Source: Caballeronia calidae
GTDB taxonomy: Bacteria; Pseudomonadota; Gammaproteobacteria; Burkholderiales; Burkholderiaceae
DNA length: 64,000 bases
Reading direction: 5' to 3'
Assembly: GCF_900044055.2 (NCBI RefSeq)
Contig: NZ_FCOX02000003.1
Location: 248,001 to 312,000, forward strand
Positions 28,087-38,367 of this stretch are shown piece by piece. The position numbers and the translations under genes were made by a program. Every line of letters begins with the position of its first letter. The stretch's first letter is position 1. The notes under the pieces are model-generated. The model was not told the origin of the DNA. It saw nothing but the letters and a program-made list of their open reading frames with translations, and made no database searches.

Positions 28087-31000
28087 ATGCTCGAACTCTT
28101 TTATTCGAACCGTCACGAGACACTCGCCGCCGCGCTCTTCGAAGACCTCGACGCGTTCGCGATGCGCGAGGGCAATCCTTTCGCGCGCGAGGCCGTCATC
28201 GTGCCGAGCGCGGCCTTGCGCCGGCGGCTCGAGCTCGACATGGCCGAGCGCTTCCGCATCTGCGCGAACGTCGATTTTTGCTATCTGGCGCAGTGGCTAT
28301 GGGCGCAGATCGGACGCGTGCTGCCGGTGCCGGCGCATTCGCCGTTCGCGCCCGACCGGCTCGCGTGGCGCTGCTACCGGCTCTTCGAAGATCCGTCGCT
28401 CGGCGATTCGGCGCGGCTGTCGACATATCTCCATGCCGCCGACGATTCCATGCGCTACGAGCTCGCACGCCGCATCGCGACGGTCTTCGATCACTATCTG
28501 ACCTATCGCCCCGAGTGGCTCACGCACTGGCAGTCGGGCGGCTCGATCCTCGCGGGCAGTGGCGCCGAGATCGATGCACGCGGCCCGCGCCTCGCGGGCG
28601 CGAACGACATCCAGCGCGAGGACGAGCGCTGGCAGGCGGCGCTGTGGCGCGCGTTGCTCGCGGACCTGGCCGGCCTCACGAGCGATGCGAGCGGCGACGC
28701 GAAGGACCCGACGCCGCCCGCGTACCGCTTTCTCGCCGATGCACCCAATCTCGATCTCGACGCCGCGATGCGCGCGCAGTGGCCGCGCCGCATCAGTGTG
28801 TTCGCGCTGCCGACGATGCCGCCGCTCCATATCGCGTTGTTGCGCGAGCTGTCGCGCTGGATCGACGTGCGCGTCTATGCGCAAAATCCTTGCCGCGAGT
28901 TCTGGTTCGATATCGTGAGCGAGGCGCGCGTCGAGCAACTCGAACTGAAGGGCGAAAGGGACTTTCAGGAAGTGGGTCACCCGCTGCTAGCGGAGTGGGG
29001 CCGTCAGACGCAGGCGCAACTGCACATGCTGCACGAGTTGACCGAGCGCGCGGCGTCGAGCGAGCGGCAGCTTTTCGAGGACAATCCCGCGCCGACATGG
29101 CTCGCGCGCGTGCAGAACGGCATCCTCGCGCTCGATGAAGAGCACGCCGGGCCGCAGCCGGAAGCGATCGTCGAGAACGGCATCGAGGTGCATGTGTGCC
29201 ACAGCCTGTCGCGTCAGCTCGAAGTGCTGCACGACCGGCTGCTCGACTGGTTCGACGAGATCGAAGGCCTGGAGCCGTCGGACGTGCTCGTCGCGTTTCC
29301 GGATCTCGCGGTGGCGGGGCCGCTCATCGACGGCATCTTCGGCACGGCGCCCGCGGGCGCGAGCAACGAGCGGCGGCGCATTCCGTATCGCATCACAGGC
29401 TTGCCGCCGTCGCAGGCGAACCCCGTCGCGCGCGCGCTCATCGACTGGCTCGCGCTCACCGAACGCAGCGTCGGCGCGCCGGAGCTCGTCGAATGGCTGC
29501 GCGTGGACGCGATCGCGGCGCGTTACGGCATCGACGCCATCGCGCTCGAAACGGCGCAGGCGTGGCTCGCGGCCGCGGGCGCGCGGCGCGGTCTGCGCCC
29601 GGACGAAGTCACGGCCGACGATGTGCCCGCCGCGCGCCACACCTTCGCCGATGCGCTCACGCGTCTCTATCTCGGCTACGCGCTGCCGGGCGGCGGCGCG
29701 CCGGTGGCCGAATGGCTGCCGATCGAAGGCGCGAACGGCTCGGACGCCGAGCTGCTCGGCCGCCTCACGCGTTTCGTCGACGACATCGACGCGTTCGCCG
29801 AGCGCATCGCGACGCCGCGCACCGCGCGCGCGTGGGGCGACCTGCTGCTCGATGCGCTCGAGCGCTTCTTCGACGCGGGCGTCGCGTTCACCGATGCGAT
29901 CGGCGATGTGCGCGGCGCGGTCGATTCCCTCATCCTCGCGATGGACGAAGGCGCGGGCGATACCGAAGTATCGGCCGCCGTGATCCGCACCGCTTTGACC
30001 GATACCCTCGACGATCCCGCGCGCGGCGGCGTGCCGTGGGGCGGCGTCACGTTCTCGTCGCTGACGAGCCTGCGCGGCTTGCCGTATCGCGTCGTGTGTC
30101 TGCTCGGCATGGACGACGGCATGCTGCCGAGCCTCGCGCGCGCCGACGAGTTCGATCTGATGGCGCGTTTCGGCAAGCTCGGCGACCGCCAGCGGCGCGA
30201 CGACGAGCGCAATCTGTTCCTCGATCTCCTGCTCGCGGCGCGCGACCGGCTGATGATCGCGTACACCGGCCGCAGCATCCGCGACAACGCCGTGCTGCCG
30301 CCCGCCGCGCTCATCGACGAATTGCTGGATTATCTGGCGCAGTCCGTCGCGGGAAAGCACGCAGGTCCGGACGAGCTCGAAGAGGCGCGCGGGCGCTTCG
30401 TATTCGAGCATCCGTTGCAGCCTTATGCGCCCGACTATTTTCATGCGGACGGCAGGCTCTTCACCTACGAGCCCGAGCGCGCGGAGTTGGCCCGCGCACT
30501 GGAGTCCGGCAAGACGCAGCCCCTCGCGCGATTCTTCTCCGCGCCCTTGCCGCCGGAAGACGACGTGCAGACCGTCGCGTTCGACGACTTCGTGCGCTTC
30601 TGGCGCCATCCCGCGCGCGCGCTTCTGCGCGACAGGCTCGGCATCGCGCTCGTCGATTCCGAAGCCGAACTCGACGACACCGAGCCGATCGAACTCGGCT
30701 TCGCGGGCCGCGATGCGCTCGCCGCGCGCGTGCTGCCCGCGTTGCTCGATGCCGCCGACGAAGGCGAGCGCGCCGCGCGCGAACGCGCGAGACGTGTCGC
30801 GCGCGCGAGTCCCGAAATGCCGGGCGGCGCGACGGGCGGCGTATGGCAGGCGCGCGAGCTGCATGCGCTGCATCAGTTGGCCGAGCGCGTGCGCGCGTCG
30901 ACGTCGGCGGGCGTCGAACGCTTGCCGTTTGCGCTGGATCTCACGCCGCGCTGGCCCGATAGCGAAGGCATCGCGCTCTTCGGCCTGCACGACGACGCGC

Positions 31001-31494
31001 TCGTCGACACCCGCCCGATGACGCTCGTCGGCACGCTCAACGCGCTGACGCCGCAAGGCCAGGTGATCTATCGCTACGACGCGCCGCGCGCGCGCGATTA
31101 CCTGTCCGCGTGGCTCGCGCATCTCGCGTATTGCGCGGCGTTGCCCGATGGGCCGCGCCGCACCGTATGGCATGGGCGCGGCGCGCAATCGGCGGATTTC
31201 GAGCTGACGCCCGTCGCCGATCCTCACGCGCATCTCGCGGCGCTCGCGGCGCTCTATCGCGCGGGACGCCGCATGCCGCTCAGGTTCTTTCCGAAGAGCG
31301 CGTGGCTCAAGGTGAAGGAGGGCGATTCGAAAGCGCAGGCTGCGTGGGAGTCCGAACGCACGCGCGCCGAATCCGACGATCCGGTGTTTCGCATCGCGTT
31401 CCGCGGCGCCGACCTCGCGCTCGACGACACCTTCGCCGCGCTCGCGCGCATCGTGTTCGAGCCGCTCGTGCAACATCTGCGGAGCGGCGCATGA
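28087..31494 (+). CDS. recC: exodeoxyribonuclease V subunit gamma (RecC)
   Basis: RecC is the scaffold and Chi-recognition subunit of the RecBCD helicase-nuclease that processes double-strand DNA ends for recombination. The 1135-residue product starts MLELFYSNRHETLAAAL and shows the RecC features IVPSAALRRRLELDMAERF, RISVFALPTMPPLHIALLRELS, GVTFSSLTSLRGLPYRVVCLLGMDDGMLPS and LFLDLLLAARDRLMIAYTG. I chose the Met that matches the family N-terminus rather than one 23 codons upstream. The stop overlaps the recB start (ATGA). Confidence 0.95.
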   Translation: MLELFYSNRHETLAAALFEDLDAFAMREGNPFAREAVIVPSAALRRRLELDMAERFRICANVDFCYLAQWLWAQIGRVLPVPAHSPFAPDRLAWRCYRLFEDPSLGDSARLSTYLHAADDSMRYELARRIATVFDHYLTYRPEWLTHWQSGGSILAGSGAEIDARGPRLAGANDIQREDERWQAALWRALLADLAGLTSDASGDAKDPTPPAYRFLADAPNLDLDAAMRAQWPRRISVFALPTMPPLHIALLRELSRWIDVRVYAQNPCREFWFDIVSEARVEQLELKGERDFQEVGHPLLAEWGRQTQAQLHMLHELTERAASSERQLFEDNPAPTWLARVQNGILALDEEHAGPQPEAIVENGIEVHVCHSLSRQLEVLHDRLLDWFDEIEGLEPSDVLVAFPDLAVAGPLIDGIFGTAPAGASNERRRIPYRITGLPPSQANPVARALIDWLALTERSVGAPELVEWLRVDAIAARYGIDAIALETAQAWLAAAGARRGLRPDEVTADDVPAARHTFADALTRLYLGYALPGGGAPVAEWLPIEGANGSDAELLGRLTRFVDDIDAFAERIATPRTARAWGDLLLDALERFFDAGVAFTDAIGDVRGAVDSLILAMDEGAGDTEVSAAVIRTALTDTLDDPARGGVPWGGVTFSSLTSLRGLPYRVVCLLGMDDGMLPSLARADEFDLMARFGKLGDRQRRDDERNLFLDLLLAARDRLMIAYTGRSIRDNAVLPPAALIDELLDYLAQSVAGKHAGPDELEEARGRFVFEHPLQPYAPDYFHADGRLFTYEPERAELARALESGKTQPLARFFSAPLPPEDDVQTVAFDDFVRFWRHPARALLRDRLGIALVDSEAELDDTEPIELGFAGRDALAARVLPALLDAADEGERAARERARRVARASPEMPGGATGGVWQARELHALHQLAERVRASTSAGVERLPFALDLTPRWPDSEGIALFGLHDDALVDTRPMTLVGTLNALTPQGQVIYRYDAPRARDYLSAWLAHLAYCAALPDGPRRTVWHGRGAQSADFELTPVADPHAHLAALAALYRAGRRMPLRFFPKSAWLKVKEGDSKAQAAWESERTRAESDDPVFRIAFRGADLALDDTFAALARIVFEPLVQHLRSGA

Positions 31495-34400
31495 CGAATC
31501 TCACAACCTCCGTGGATAACATCGACGTGCAGGAACTCGACGTCTTCAATTGCGCGCTCGACGGCGTGAACCAGATCGAGGCCTCCGCCGGCACGGGCAA
31601 GACCTGGAACATCTGCGCGCTCTATGTGCGTCTGCTGCTCGAAAAGCGGCTGTCCGTCGAACAGATTCTCGTCGTCACCTTTACGAAGGCCGCGACCGCC
31701 GAGCTGCACGAGCGCATCCGCTCGCGGCTCGCGGGCGTCGCGCATGCGATCGAAAATGGCGATGCCGCCGGCGATCCGTTCATCGAGCAACTGTTCGAGA
31801 CCACGCTCGCCGACATCGACGCCGACGAAGCCGCGAAGCGCCTGCGCATCGCGGTATCGACCTTCGATCAGGCCGCGATCCACACGATTCACGCGTTCTG
31901 CCAGCGCGCGCTGCAGGAAGCGCCGTTCGCCGCCGCGATGCCGTTCGCGTTCGAGATGGAAGCCGACGACAGCGCGCTGCGCTTCGAGCTCGCGGCGGAC
32001 TTCTGGCGCGAGCGCGTGGAGCCGGTGGCGGCGCGCACGCCGTCGTTCGCGTCATGGCTCGTCGCGAAGGGCGCGGGCCCGGCATCGCTCGATGCGCAAC
32101 TCGCGCGGCGCCTGAAAAAGCCGCTCGCGGCGCTGCGTTTCGGCGATACGGACGCGGCGCAAGCCGCCGACATGCAGGCGCTCTTCGACGAAGCCTGCGC
32201 GCTGTGGAACGCCGAGCGCGACGCCATCGCGAAGCTGCTCTTCGACGCCGAGGCGATCCTCAACAAGACGACGCACAAGCGCACGATCATCGATGCCGCC
32301 ATCGACGCGTGGAGCGCGTACTTTGCCGAAGCGGACTGCCACGCGCCGCCGCCCGAGAAGGCGCTCAAGCTCACCGCCACGGCGCTCGCGAAGGGCACGA
32401 AGGCGAAGAACACGCCGCCCGCGCACGCCTTCTTCGATCAGGCCGATGCGCTCGCCGCGTCCGCCGCCGCCGCCGAAGCATCGCAGCGCGCGATGTGGCT
32501 CGACATCGTGCGCGAATGGCTCGATCACGCGCCCGGCGAACTCGCCGCGAGAAAGCGCGCGCGCCGCGTCGTGTCGTTCGACGATCTGCTCTCGAACCTG
32601 CATCACGCGCTCGTGAAACACGCGTGGCTCGCCGAGGCGCTGCGCGCGCGTTATCCCGCCGCGCTCATCGACGAATTCCAGGACACGGACCCGCTGCAAT
32701 ACGCGATCTTCAACCGCGTGTTCGCGCCGCACGGGCCGCTCTTTCTCGTCGGCGATCCGAAGCAGGCGATCTACAGCTTCCGCGCCGCCGACCTGCACAC
32801 GTATCTCGCCGCGCGCGACGGCGCGAGCGCGCGCTATACGCTCGCGGTCAATCAACGCTCGACGCCGCCGATCATCGAGGCGTGCAACCGCGTGTTCGAA
32901 GCGAATCCGTCGGCCTTCATTCTCGATGGCCTCGACTATCAGCCGGTGCGCGCGGGCACGCGCAAGCGCGGTCCGTTCATCGACAACACGCCGGCTGCGG
33001 CGTATTCCGATATCGCGGATTTTTGCGTGTGGATGCTGCCGCACGGTGAATCGGCGCTCGCGAAAAGCAGCGCGCAGCGCGAGGCCGCCGAAGCGTGCGC
33101 GGCCGAAATCGCGCGGCTTCTGCGCGGGGCGCAGCGCGGCGAAGTGACGATCGGCAAAGAGCCGCTTACAGCGGGCGATATCGCCGTGCTGGTGCAGACG
33201 CATCGGCAGGGCAGCATCGTGAAGCGCGTGCTCGCGGCGTGGGGCATCGGCAGCGTGGAGCTTGCGCAGGCGTCGGTGTTCGGCTCGCTCGATGCCGAGC
33301 AGATCGAGCGCGTGCTCGCCGCCATCGATACGCCCGGCGACTTGCGCCGCCTGCGCGCCGCGCTCGCGACCGACTGGTTCGGCCTCGACGCCGCCGCGCT
33401 CTGGCGGCTCGAACACGCGGACGCCGCCGATCCGCACGGCGAGCCGATCGATTCGACGAGCTGGGTCGAGCGCTTCTCGCGTTATCGGACGATCTGGCAC
33501 GAGCGCGGCTTCGCGGTGATGTGGCGCACGCTCGCGCGCGAGCTGTCGATCGCGACGCGCCTCGTCGCGCGGCCCGATGGCGAGCGCAGGCTCACGAACG
33601 TCAATCATCTCGCTGAGTTGTTGCAGGCGCGCTCGGCGGAGCAGCCGGGCATCGCGCCGACGCTGCGCTGGCTCGCCGCGCAACGCGAGCAGCAGGGCGG
33701 CGGCGAGGAGGCGCAACTGCGTCTCGAATCCGACCGCAATCTCGTGCAGATCGTGACCGTGCACAAGTCGAAGGGCCTGGAGTACGCGGTCGTGTTCTGT
33801 CCGTTTCTCAACGATGGATCCGCGCGGGATGCGTCGAAATCGGGCTTGCCCGATGCGCGCGAATATCACGACGACGCGGGCGTTGCCGTGCTGCATTACG
33901 GCATCGAAGGCGAAGAGGACGATCACGTGAGCGCGGCCATCGCGCGCGAACAGGCGGCCGAGCGCGCGCGCCTCGTCTATGTCGCGCTCACGCGGGCGGT
34001 GTTCCGGTGTTACGTCGTCGCGGGCTTCTATCTGTCGAACCGGTCGACGAAGGAATCGCGCCGCAGCGTGCTCAACTGGCTCGTCGCGGGCAAGGGCCGC
34101 GCGTTCGACGCGTTCTGCGACGAGCCGCCCGAAGAAGCCGACATCGTCGCGGCGTGGCATGCGCTCGCGGCACAAGCGAACGGCGCGATCGGCGTCGAGC
34201 CGCTGCCGGTGATCGAGGGGCGCGAGCCGCTTGCGGCGCAGGCGTCGAACGAGCATGACATCGCCGCGCGCACGAATCAGCGCATCCTGCGCGATCGCTG
34301 GCGCATGGCGAGCTTCAGTTCGCTGATCGCCGCCGGCGCGCGCGACGAGGCGAATCAGGCGCATCCTGCCGAAGCGCGTCCGGATCACGACGAGCTCGCC

Positions 34401-35195
34401 GCGCAGAACGACGACACGCGGGCAGAAGCCGCCGCGCGCGACGAATCGCCGCTCGCCCACGACGACATCCTCGCGTTCCCGCGCGGCGCGGCGGCGGGCG
34501 AATGCCTGCATCGCATGTTCGAGCTTGCCGATTTCACGGAGCCGTCCGGATGGGCCGCTGCCGTCGAGCGCGCGCTGCACGAGCATCCGACGCCCGCACC
34601 CGAGGCGCTCGCGCCCCGTCTTCGTCCGATGATGCTGCGTCTGCTCGCCGATACCGTCGGTGCCGAAATCGCGCCCGGCATGCAGCTTCGCGATATCGCC
34701 ATGACGCGCCGCATGAACGAACTGGAGTTCCTGTTCCCGGCGGAAGCGCTCGATTTCACCGCGTTGCGGCGTGTGCTTGCCGCACACGGCTTTCCCGACG
34801 TCGCGCTCGAGAGCGGCGCGTTGCGCGGATTCATCAAGGGATTCATCGACATGATCGTCGAGCACGACGGCCGCTACTGGATCATCGACTGGAAGTCGAA
34901 TCATCTCGGCGACACGGTTTCCGACTACGCCGCCGAGCCGCTTGCCGTGGCGATGTCGGAGCACGCGTATCACCTCCAGGCGCTCATCTACGTGGTCGCG
35001 CTGCATCGCTATTTGCGCTCGCGCTTGCCCGGTTACGCGTACGACACGTATATCGGCGGCTATCTGTATCTCTTCGTGCGCGGCGTGCGCCCCGACTGGC
35101 GCGACGGCGAAGCGGCAAGCGGCGTGCATCGCGGGCGGCCGTCGCTGGAACTGGTCGAAGCGCTCGATCGGCTGATGGCGGGAGGCGCGGCATGA
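31491..35195 (+). CDS. recB: exodeoxyribonuclease V subunit beta (RecB)
   Basis: RecB is the 3'-5' helicase and the nuclease of RecBCD. The 1234-residue protein is an SF1 UvrD-like helicase with Walker A SAGTGKT at residues 32-38, VVTFTKAATAELHERI (motif Ia), LIDEFQDTDPLQYAIF (Walker B), LVGDPKQAIYSFRAAD (motif III), VHKSKGLEYAVVF and LVYVALTRA. The C-terminal RecB nuclease domain has Asp1120 (GFIDMI) and Asp1133/Lys1135 (IIDWKSN), so catalytic metal-binding residues are present. ATGA overlaps at both ends tie it to recC and recD. Confidence 0.97.
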   Translation: MTNLTTSVDNIDVQELDVFNCALDGVNQIEASAGTGKTWNICALYVRLLLEKRLSVEQILVVTFTKAATAELHERIRSRLAGVAHAIENGDAAGDPFIEQLFETTLADIDADEAAKRLRIAVSTFDQAAIHTIHAFCQRALQEAPFAAAMPFAFEMEADDSALRFELAADFWRERVEPVAARTPSFASWLVAKGAGPASLDAQLARRLKKPLAALRFGDTDAAQAADMQALFDEACALWNAERDAIAKLLFDAEAILNKTTHKRTIIDAAIDAWSAYFAEADCHAPPPEKALKLTATALAKGTKAKNTPPAHAFFDQADALAASAAAAEASQRAMWLDIVREWLDHAPGELAARKRARRVVSFDDLLSNLHHALVKHAWLAEALRARYPAALIDEFQDTDPLQYAIFNRVFAPHGPLFLVGDPKQAIYSFRAADLHTYLAARDGASARYTLAVNQRSTPPIIEACNRVFEANPSAFILDGLDYQPVRAGTRKRGPFIDNTPAAAYSDIADFCVWMLPHGESALAKSSAQREAAEACAAEIARLLRGAQRGEVTIGKEPLTAGDIAVLVQTHRQGSIVKRVLAAWGIGSVELAQASVFGSLDAEQIERVLAAIDTPGDLRRLRAALATDWFGLDAAALWRLEHADAADPHGEPIDSTSWVERFSRYRTIWHERGFAVMWRTLARELSIATRLVARPDGERRLTNVNHLAELLQARSAEQPGIAPTLRWLAAQREQQGGGEEAQLRLESDRNLVQIVTVHKSKGLEYAVVFCPFLNDGSARDASKSGLPDAREYHDDAGVAVLHYGIEGEEDDHVSAAIAREQAAERARLVYVALTRAVFRCYVVAGFYLSNRSTKESRRSVLNWLVAGKGRAFDAFCDEPPEEADIVAAWHALAAQANGAIGVEPLPVIEGREPLAAQASNEHDIAARTNQRILRDRWRMASFSSLIAAGARDEANQAHPAEARPDHDELAAQNDDTRAEAAARDESPLAHDDILAFPRGAAAGECLHRMFELADFTEPSGWAAAVERALHEHPTPAPEALAPRLRPMMLRLLADTVGAEIAPGMQLRDIAMTRRMNELEFLFPAEALDFTALRRVLAAHGFPDVALESGALRGFIKGFIDMIVEHDGRYWIIDWKSNHLGDTVSDYAAEPLAVAMSEHAYHLQALIYVVALHRYLRSRLPGYAYDTYIGGYLYLFVRGVRPDWRDGEAASGVHRGRPSLELVEALDRLMAGGAA

Positions 35196-37240
35196 GTACG
35201 CCCGATACGCTGGATCGCACGCGCGACGTGCCCGCGCCCGCGGACGAAAGCGCGGCGCTCGCGGAAGGTTTCGCGCGGCGCATGAGCGCGCTCGCGGCGC
35301 GCCTCGGCGCGGACGAGCGCGGTGTGCTGTGGGCGGAGCGCGCGTCGCTCGCGATGAGCCGCGCGACCGCGCAAGGCCATGTGTGCCTGCCGCTCGCGGC
35401 GCTCGCGCGCCGTCATGGCGAGCGCTTTCACGAGGCGCGTGACGCGCTGCTTGCGAGCGGCGTCGCGTGTCTCGTGCGGGGCGATGCGCGCGCGGACGCC
35501 GCCGATCTGCTGCCGCTCGTCATCGATGAAGACGGGCGGCTCTATCTCGCGCGCTATTTCGACTACGAGCGGCGGCTCGCGCGGGCGCTCGTCGAGCGCT
35601 CCCGCGATGCGCGCATGGCGGTCGCACCGCAGGACATCGCGCGGCAGGCCGAGCGCATCGCGCGCTATTTCGGCCCGCCAGCCGACGGCGACATCGACTG
35701 GCAGCGCGTCGCCGCATTCGTCGCGCTGGCCGGACGGCTGACGATCGTGAGCGGCGGGCCGGGCACGGGCAAGACGACGACCGTCGTCGGCGTGCTCGCG
35801 TGCCTGCTCGACGCCGATCCGGACACGCGCATCGCGCTCGCCGCGCCCACCGGCAAGGCCGCGCAGCGCATGCAGGAGGCGCTCATCGAACGCGCGGACA
35901 AGCTGCCGCCCGCGCTCGCGCAACGGTTGCCGCGCACGTCGTTCACCTTGCAGCGGCTGCTGGGTACGCAGGCGGACGGGCGCTTCCGGCATCATCGCGA
36001 CAACCCCTTGCCGTACGACGTGATCGTCGTCGACGAAGCGTCGATGATCGACGTCGCGCTCGCCGCGCATCTGCTCGAAGCTATCGCGCCGTCGAGCCGT
36101 CTCGTGATGCTCGGCGACAAGGATCAGCTTTCGGCGGTCGAAGCGGGCGCGGTGTTCGCGGAACTGAGCGCGGCGCCGTCGTTCAGCACGGCGGGCGTCG
36201 GGCGCATCGCGGCGGCGCTTTCGCTCGACGCGAAACGGCTCGAAGCGGCGTTGCCGCGTGCCGACGCGACGCCGCCCCGTGCGCAAGCGCGCGAGACGAA
36301 GCCGCGCCCGGCGAGCGAACCGCAGCTCGGTTTGTTCGATGCCCCGCCCGCCGACGATTCCGAAGGCTACGGCGAGCTTTTCGACACGCTGCCCGAAGAC
36401 TGGAGCGACGCGCCTTCGAAGCACGAGCCCGCGCTCACGGATTGCGTCGTCTGGCTGCAGAAGAACTATCGTTTCGGGCTCGATTCGGACATCGGGCGTT
36501 TGTCGATCGCGATCCGCGACGGCGACGAACAAGCCGCGCTCGAAGCGCTCGATCCATCCGGCGAGCGCGCGGCCGTGCTCTTCGACGATGGCGACGCCGC
36601 GCTTGCCGAGCGCACGCTCGCGCGTCTCGCCAAAGGCTTTGCGCCGTATGCGCAGGCACTGTCCGCGGTGCTCCAAGGCGAGGAAGAGGATCACGCGCAA
36701 CTCTTCGACGCGCTCAATCGCTTCCGCGTGCTCTGCGCGACGCGCAAGGGACCGCGCGGCGTCGATGAAGTGAATGCGCGCATCGCCGCGAAGGTGCGCG
36801 AGCAGGCGGGCATCGCGCTCGCGCTCGGCGCGCAGTGGTTCCCGGGGCGGCCGGTGATCGTCACGCGCAACGACTATGCGCTCGGGCTCTTCAACGGCGA
36901 TATCGGCATCGCGCTGCCGGGCGCGGGCGGCCTCTTGCGCGTCGCGTTCCGCATGGCCGATGGCTCGCTGCGCTACGTGTCGCCCGCCGCGCTGCCGCCG
37001 CACGACACCGCGTTCGCGCTGACCGTGCACAAGTCGCAGGGCTCGGAGTTCGAGCACGCGGCGCTGGTGCTGCCCGGCGCGTTCGTGCGCGTGCTCTCGC
37101 GCGAACTCGTCTACACGGCGATCACGCGGGCGAAGCGCAGGGTCGAAGTGATCGGTTCGGCGGCGATTTTCGCGCAGGCCGTCAGGGAGCCGACGCGGCG
37201 CGATTCCGGGCTCGCCGCGAGAATGCGCCGTCTGGCATGA
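35192..37240 (+). CDS. recD: exodeoxyribonuclease V subunit alpha (RecD)
   Basis: RecD is the fast 5'-3' SF1 helicase of RecBCD. The 682-residue product has Walker A GGPGTGKT at 188-195, the AAPTGKAAQRMQEAL block, VIVVDEASMIDVAL (Walker B), LGDKDQLSAVEAGAVF, and near the end TVHKSQGSEFEHAALVLP and YTAITRAK. A Pro/Ala-rich, poorly conserved stretch (about residues 355-410) interrupts the helicase domain, as is common in Burkholderia RecD. The first codon overlaps the recB stop (ATGA). Confidence 0.96.
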   Translation: MSTPDTLDRTRDVPAPADESAALAEGFARRMSALAARLGADERGVLWAERASLAMSRATAQGHVCLPLAALARRHGERFHEARDALLASGVACLVRGDARADAADLLPLVIDEDGRLYLARYFDYERRLARALVERSRDARMAVAPQDIARQAERIARYFGPPADGDIDWQRVAAFVALAGRLTIVSGGPGTGKTTTVVGVLACLLDADPDTRIALAAPTGKAAQRMQEALIERADKLPPALAQRLPRTSFTLQRLLGTQADGRFRHHRDNPLPYDVIVVDEASMIDVALAAHLLEAIAPSSRLVMLGDKDQLSAVEAGAVFAELSAAPSFSTAGVGRIAAALSLDAKRLEAALPRADATPPRAQARETKPRPASEPQLGLFDAPPADDSEGYGELFDTLPEDWSDAPSKHEPALTDCVVWLQKNYRFGLDSDIGRLSIAIRDGDEQAALEALDPSGERAAVLFDDGDAALAERTLARLAKGFAPYAQALSAVLQGEEEDHAQLFDALNRFRVLCATRKGPRGVDEVNARIAAKVREQAGIALALGAQWFPGRPVIVTRNDYALGLFNGDIGIALPGAGGLLRVAFRMADGSLRYVSPAALPPHDTAFALTVHKSQGSEFEHAALVLPGAFVRVLSRELVYTAITRAKRRVEVIGSAAIFAQAVREPTRRDSGLAARMRRLA

Positions 37241-37278
37241 ACCGGGCTTGCGCAGTCAAATAAAGAAGGAGACGACCG

Positions 37279-37692
37279 ATGACGATAACCGATAGCCTCG
37301 CCGTGCCGCCGAACGAAATCGAGCTGACGGCCGTTCGCGCGCAAGGCGCGGGCGGTCAGAACGTCAACAAGGTGTCGAGCGCGATCCATCTGCGCTTCGA
37401 CATCCGCGCGTCGTCGCTGCCGGAGCACATCAAGGCGCGCCTGCTCGCGCTGGCGGACAGCCGCGTCACGCGCGAAGGCGTGATCGTCATCAAGGCGCAG
37501 GAGCATCGCACGCAGGACATGAACCGCGCCGCCGCGCTCGCGCGGCTCGACGAGCTGATCCACAGCGTCTCCGTGACGCGGCGCAAGCGCATCGCGACGA
37601 AGCCGACGCGCGCGTCGCAGTTGCGCCGTGTCGAAGGCAAGGTGAAACGCGGCGCCATCAAGGCGGGAAGAGGGCCGGTGCGCGGCGAATAG
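37279..37692 (+). CDS. arfB: peptidyl-tRNA hydrolase ArfB (ribosome rescue factor)
   Basis: ArfB (YaeJ) frees ribosomes stalled on mRNAs that lack a stop codon by hydrolysing peptidyl-tRNA. The 137-residue protein has the release-factor catalytic GGQ at residues 25-27 (AQGAGGQNVNKV) and a basic C-terminal tail (TRRKRIATKPTRASQLRRVEGKVKRG) that enters the empty mRNA channel. An AGGAG site precedes the ATG. It starts 38 bases after recD; joint transcription is possible but not needed. Confidence 0.95.
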   Translation: MTITDSLAVPPNEIELTAVRAQGAGGQNVNKVSSAIHLRFDIRASSLPEHIKARLLALADSRVTREGVIVIKAQEHRTQDMNRAAALARLDELIHSVSVTRRKRIATKPTRASQLRRVEGKVKRGAIKAGRGPVRGE

Positions 37693-37722
37693 CCGTTCGT
37701 CGAAACCGGACTGTGAGAAGCG

Positions 37723-38250
37723 TCAGCCTTTCTGCCACTTCGGCGGCACGTCGACGCGCGGACCGAAGAAATACGACTTCAGCACGTCGCGCCCGATCAC
37801 GCGGCCGAGTTCGGCGAACGCGCAGTAGTTGCCGATCATCAGGAAAAGAAGGATCTGGATGGCCCAGAATTGCGGCCAGTTGCTGTGCGTGAGCAGTTCA
37901 TGCTGCGCCGCGGCCACGTTGTGCGTCTCTTTCCAGAACTCGGACAGACGTTCGAGATAGTGAAGAATGCCGGCCACGATCGTGTAGATGAGTGTTTTCC
38001 ATCCCGCATTCCAGATGAGCGGACGATCCGGATAGCGATTGATGAACGGCAGCATGTTGGCGATCAGCACGGCCTTGCCCAAAATCAGCGACGAGACGAT
38101 CACCGAGACCGAAGTCGGCAGCGAGATGCCGGTGCCTTTCACCATCAGCGCGCGAATGATGACCACGGCATGCAGCAGGATGAAGAAGAAAACGGTGGGC
38201 GGCACCATCTTCATCAACTCGTGCTTGAGCTTGGCGAACGAAACTCCCAT
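37723..38250 (-). CDS. multi-TM membrane protein of unknown function
   Basis: The 175-residue product has about four hydrophobic helices: PPTVFFFILLHAVVIIRAL, LPTSVSVIVSSLILGKAVLIAN, GWKTLIYTIVAGILHYLERL and FWAIQILLFLMIGNYCAF. An EFWKE loop lies between the last two. It resembles conserved membrane proteins found in several proteobacteria, but I cannot name a function. The start MGVSFAKLKHELMKMV was preferred over an upstream in-frame start. It converges on arfB with a 30-base gap. Confidence 0.75.
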   Translation of the reverse strand: MGVSFAKLKHELMKMVPPTVFFFILLHAVVIIRALMVKGTGISLPTSVSVIVSSLILGKAVLIANMLPFINRYPDRPLIWNAGWKTLIYTIVAGILHYLERLSEFWKETHNVAAAQHELLTHSNWPQFWAIQILLFLMIGNYCAFAELGRVIGRDVLKSYFFGPRVDVPPKWQKG

Positions 38251-38367
38251 ATCGACTCCCGGCGCAAAAACGCGAAGGATGACGCGGCCTCGCGAGACGC
38301 GCAACGCGCATCCAAACAATTTAACGAATGCGCGCGGCGCCGGCGGTCTTGTCGCAGGAAGTCTAGT

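Noticed and set aside
28987..35129. Long minus-strand open frames opposite recC and recB
   Set aside because: They mirror well-supported helicase genes and show Arg-rich, repetitive composition without motifs, as expected of GC-driven shadow frames.
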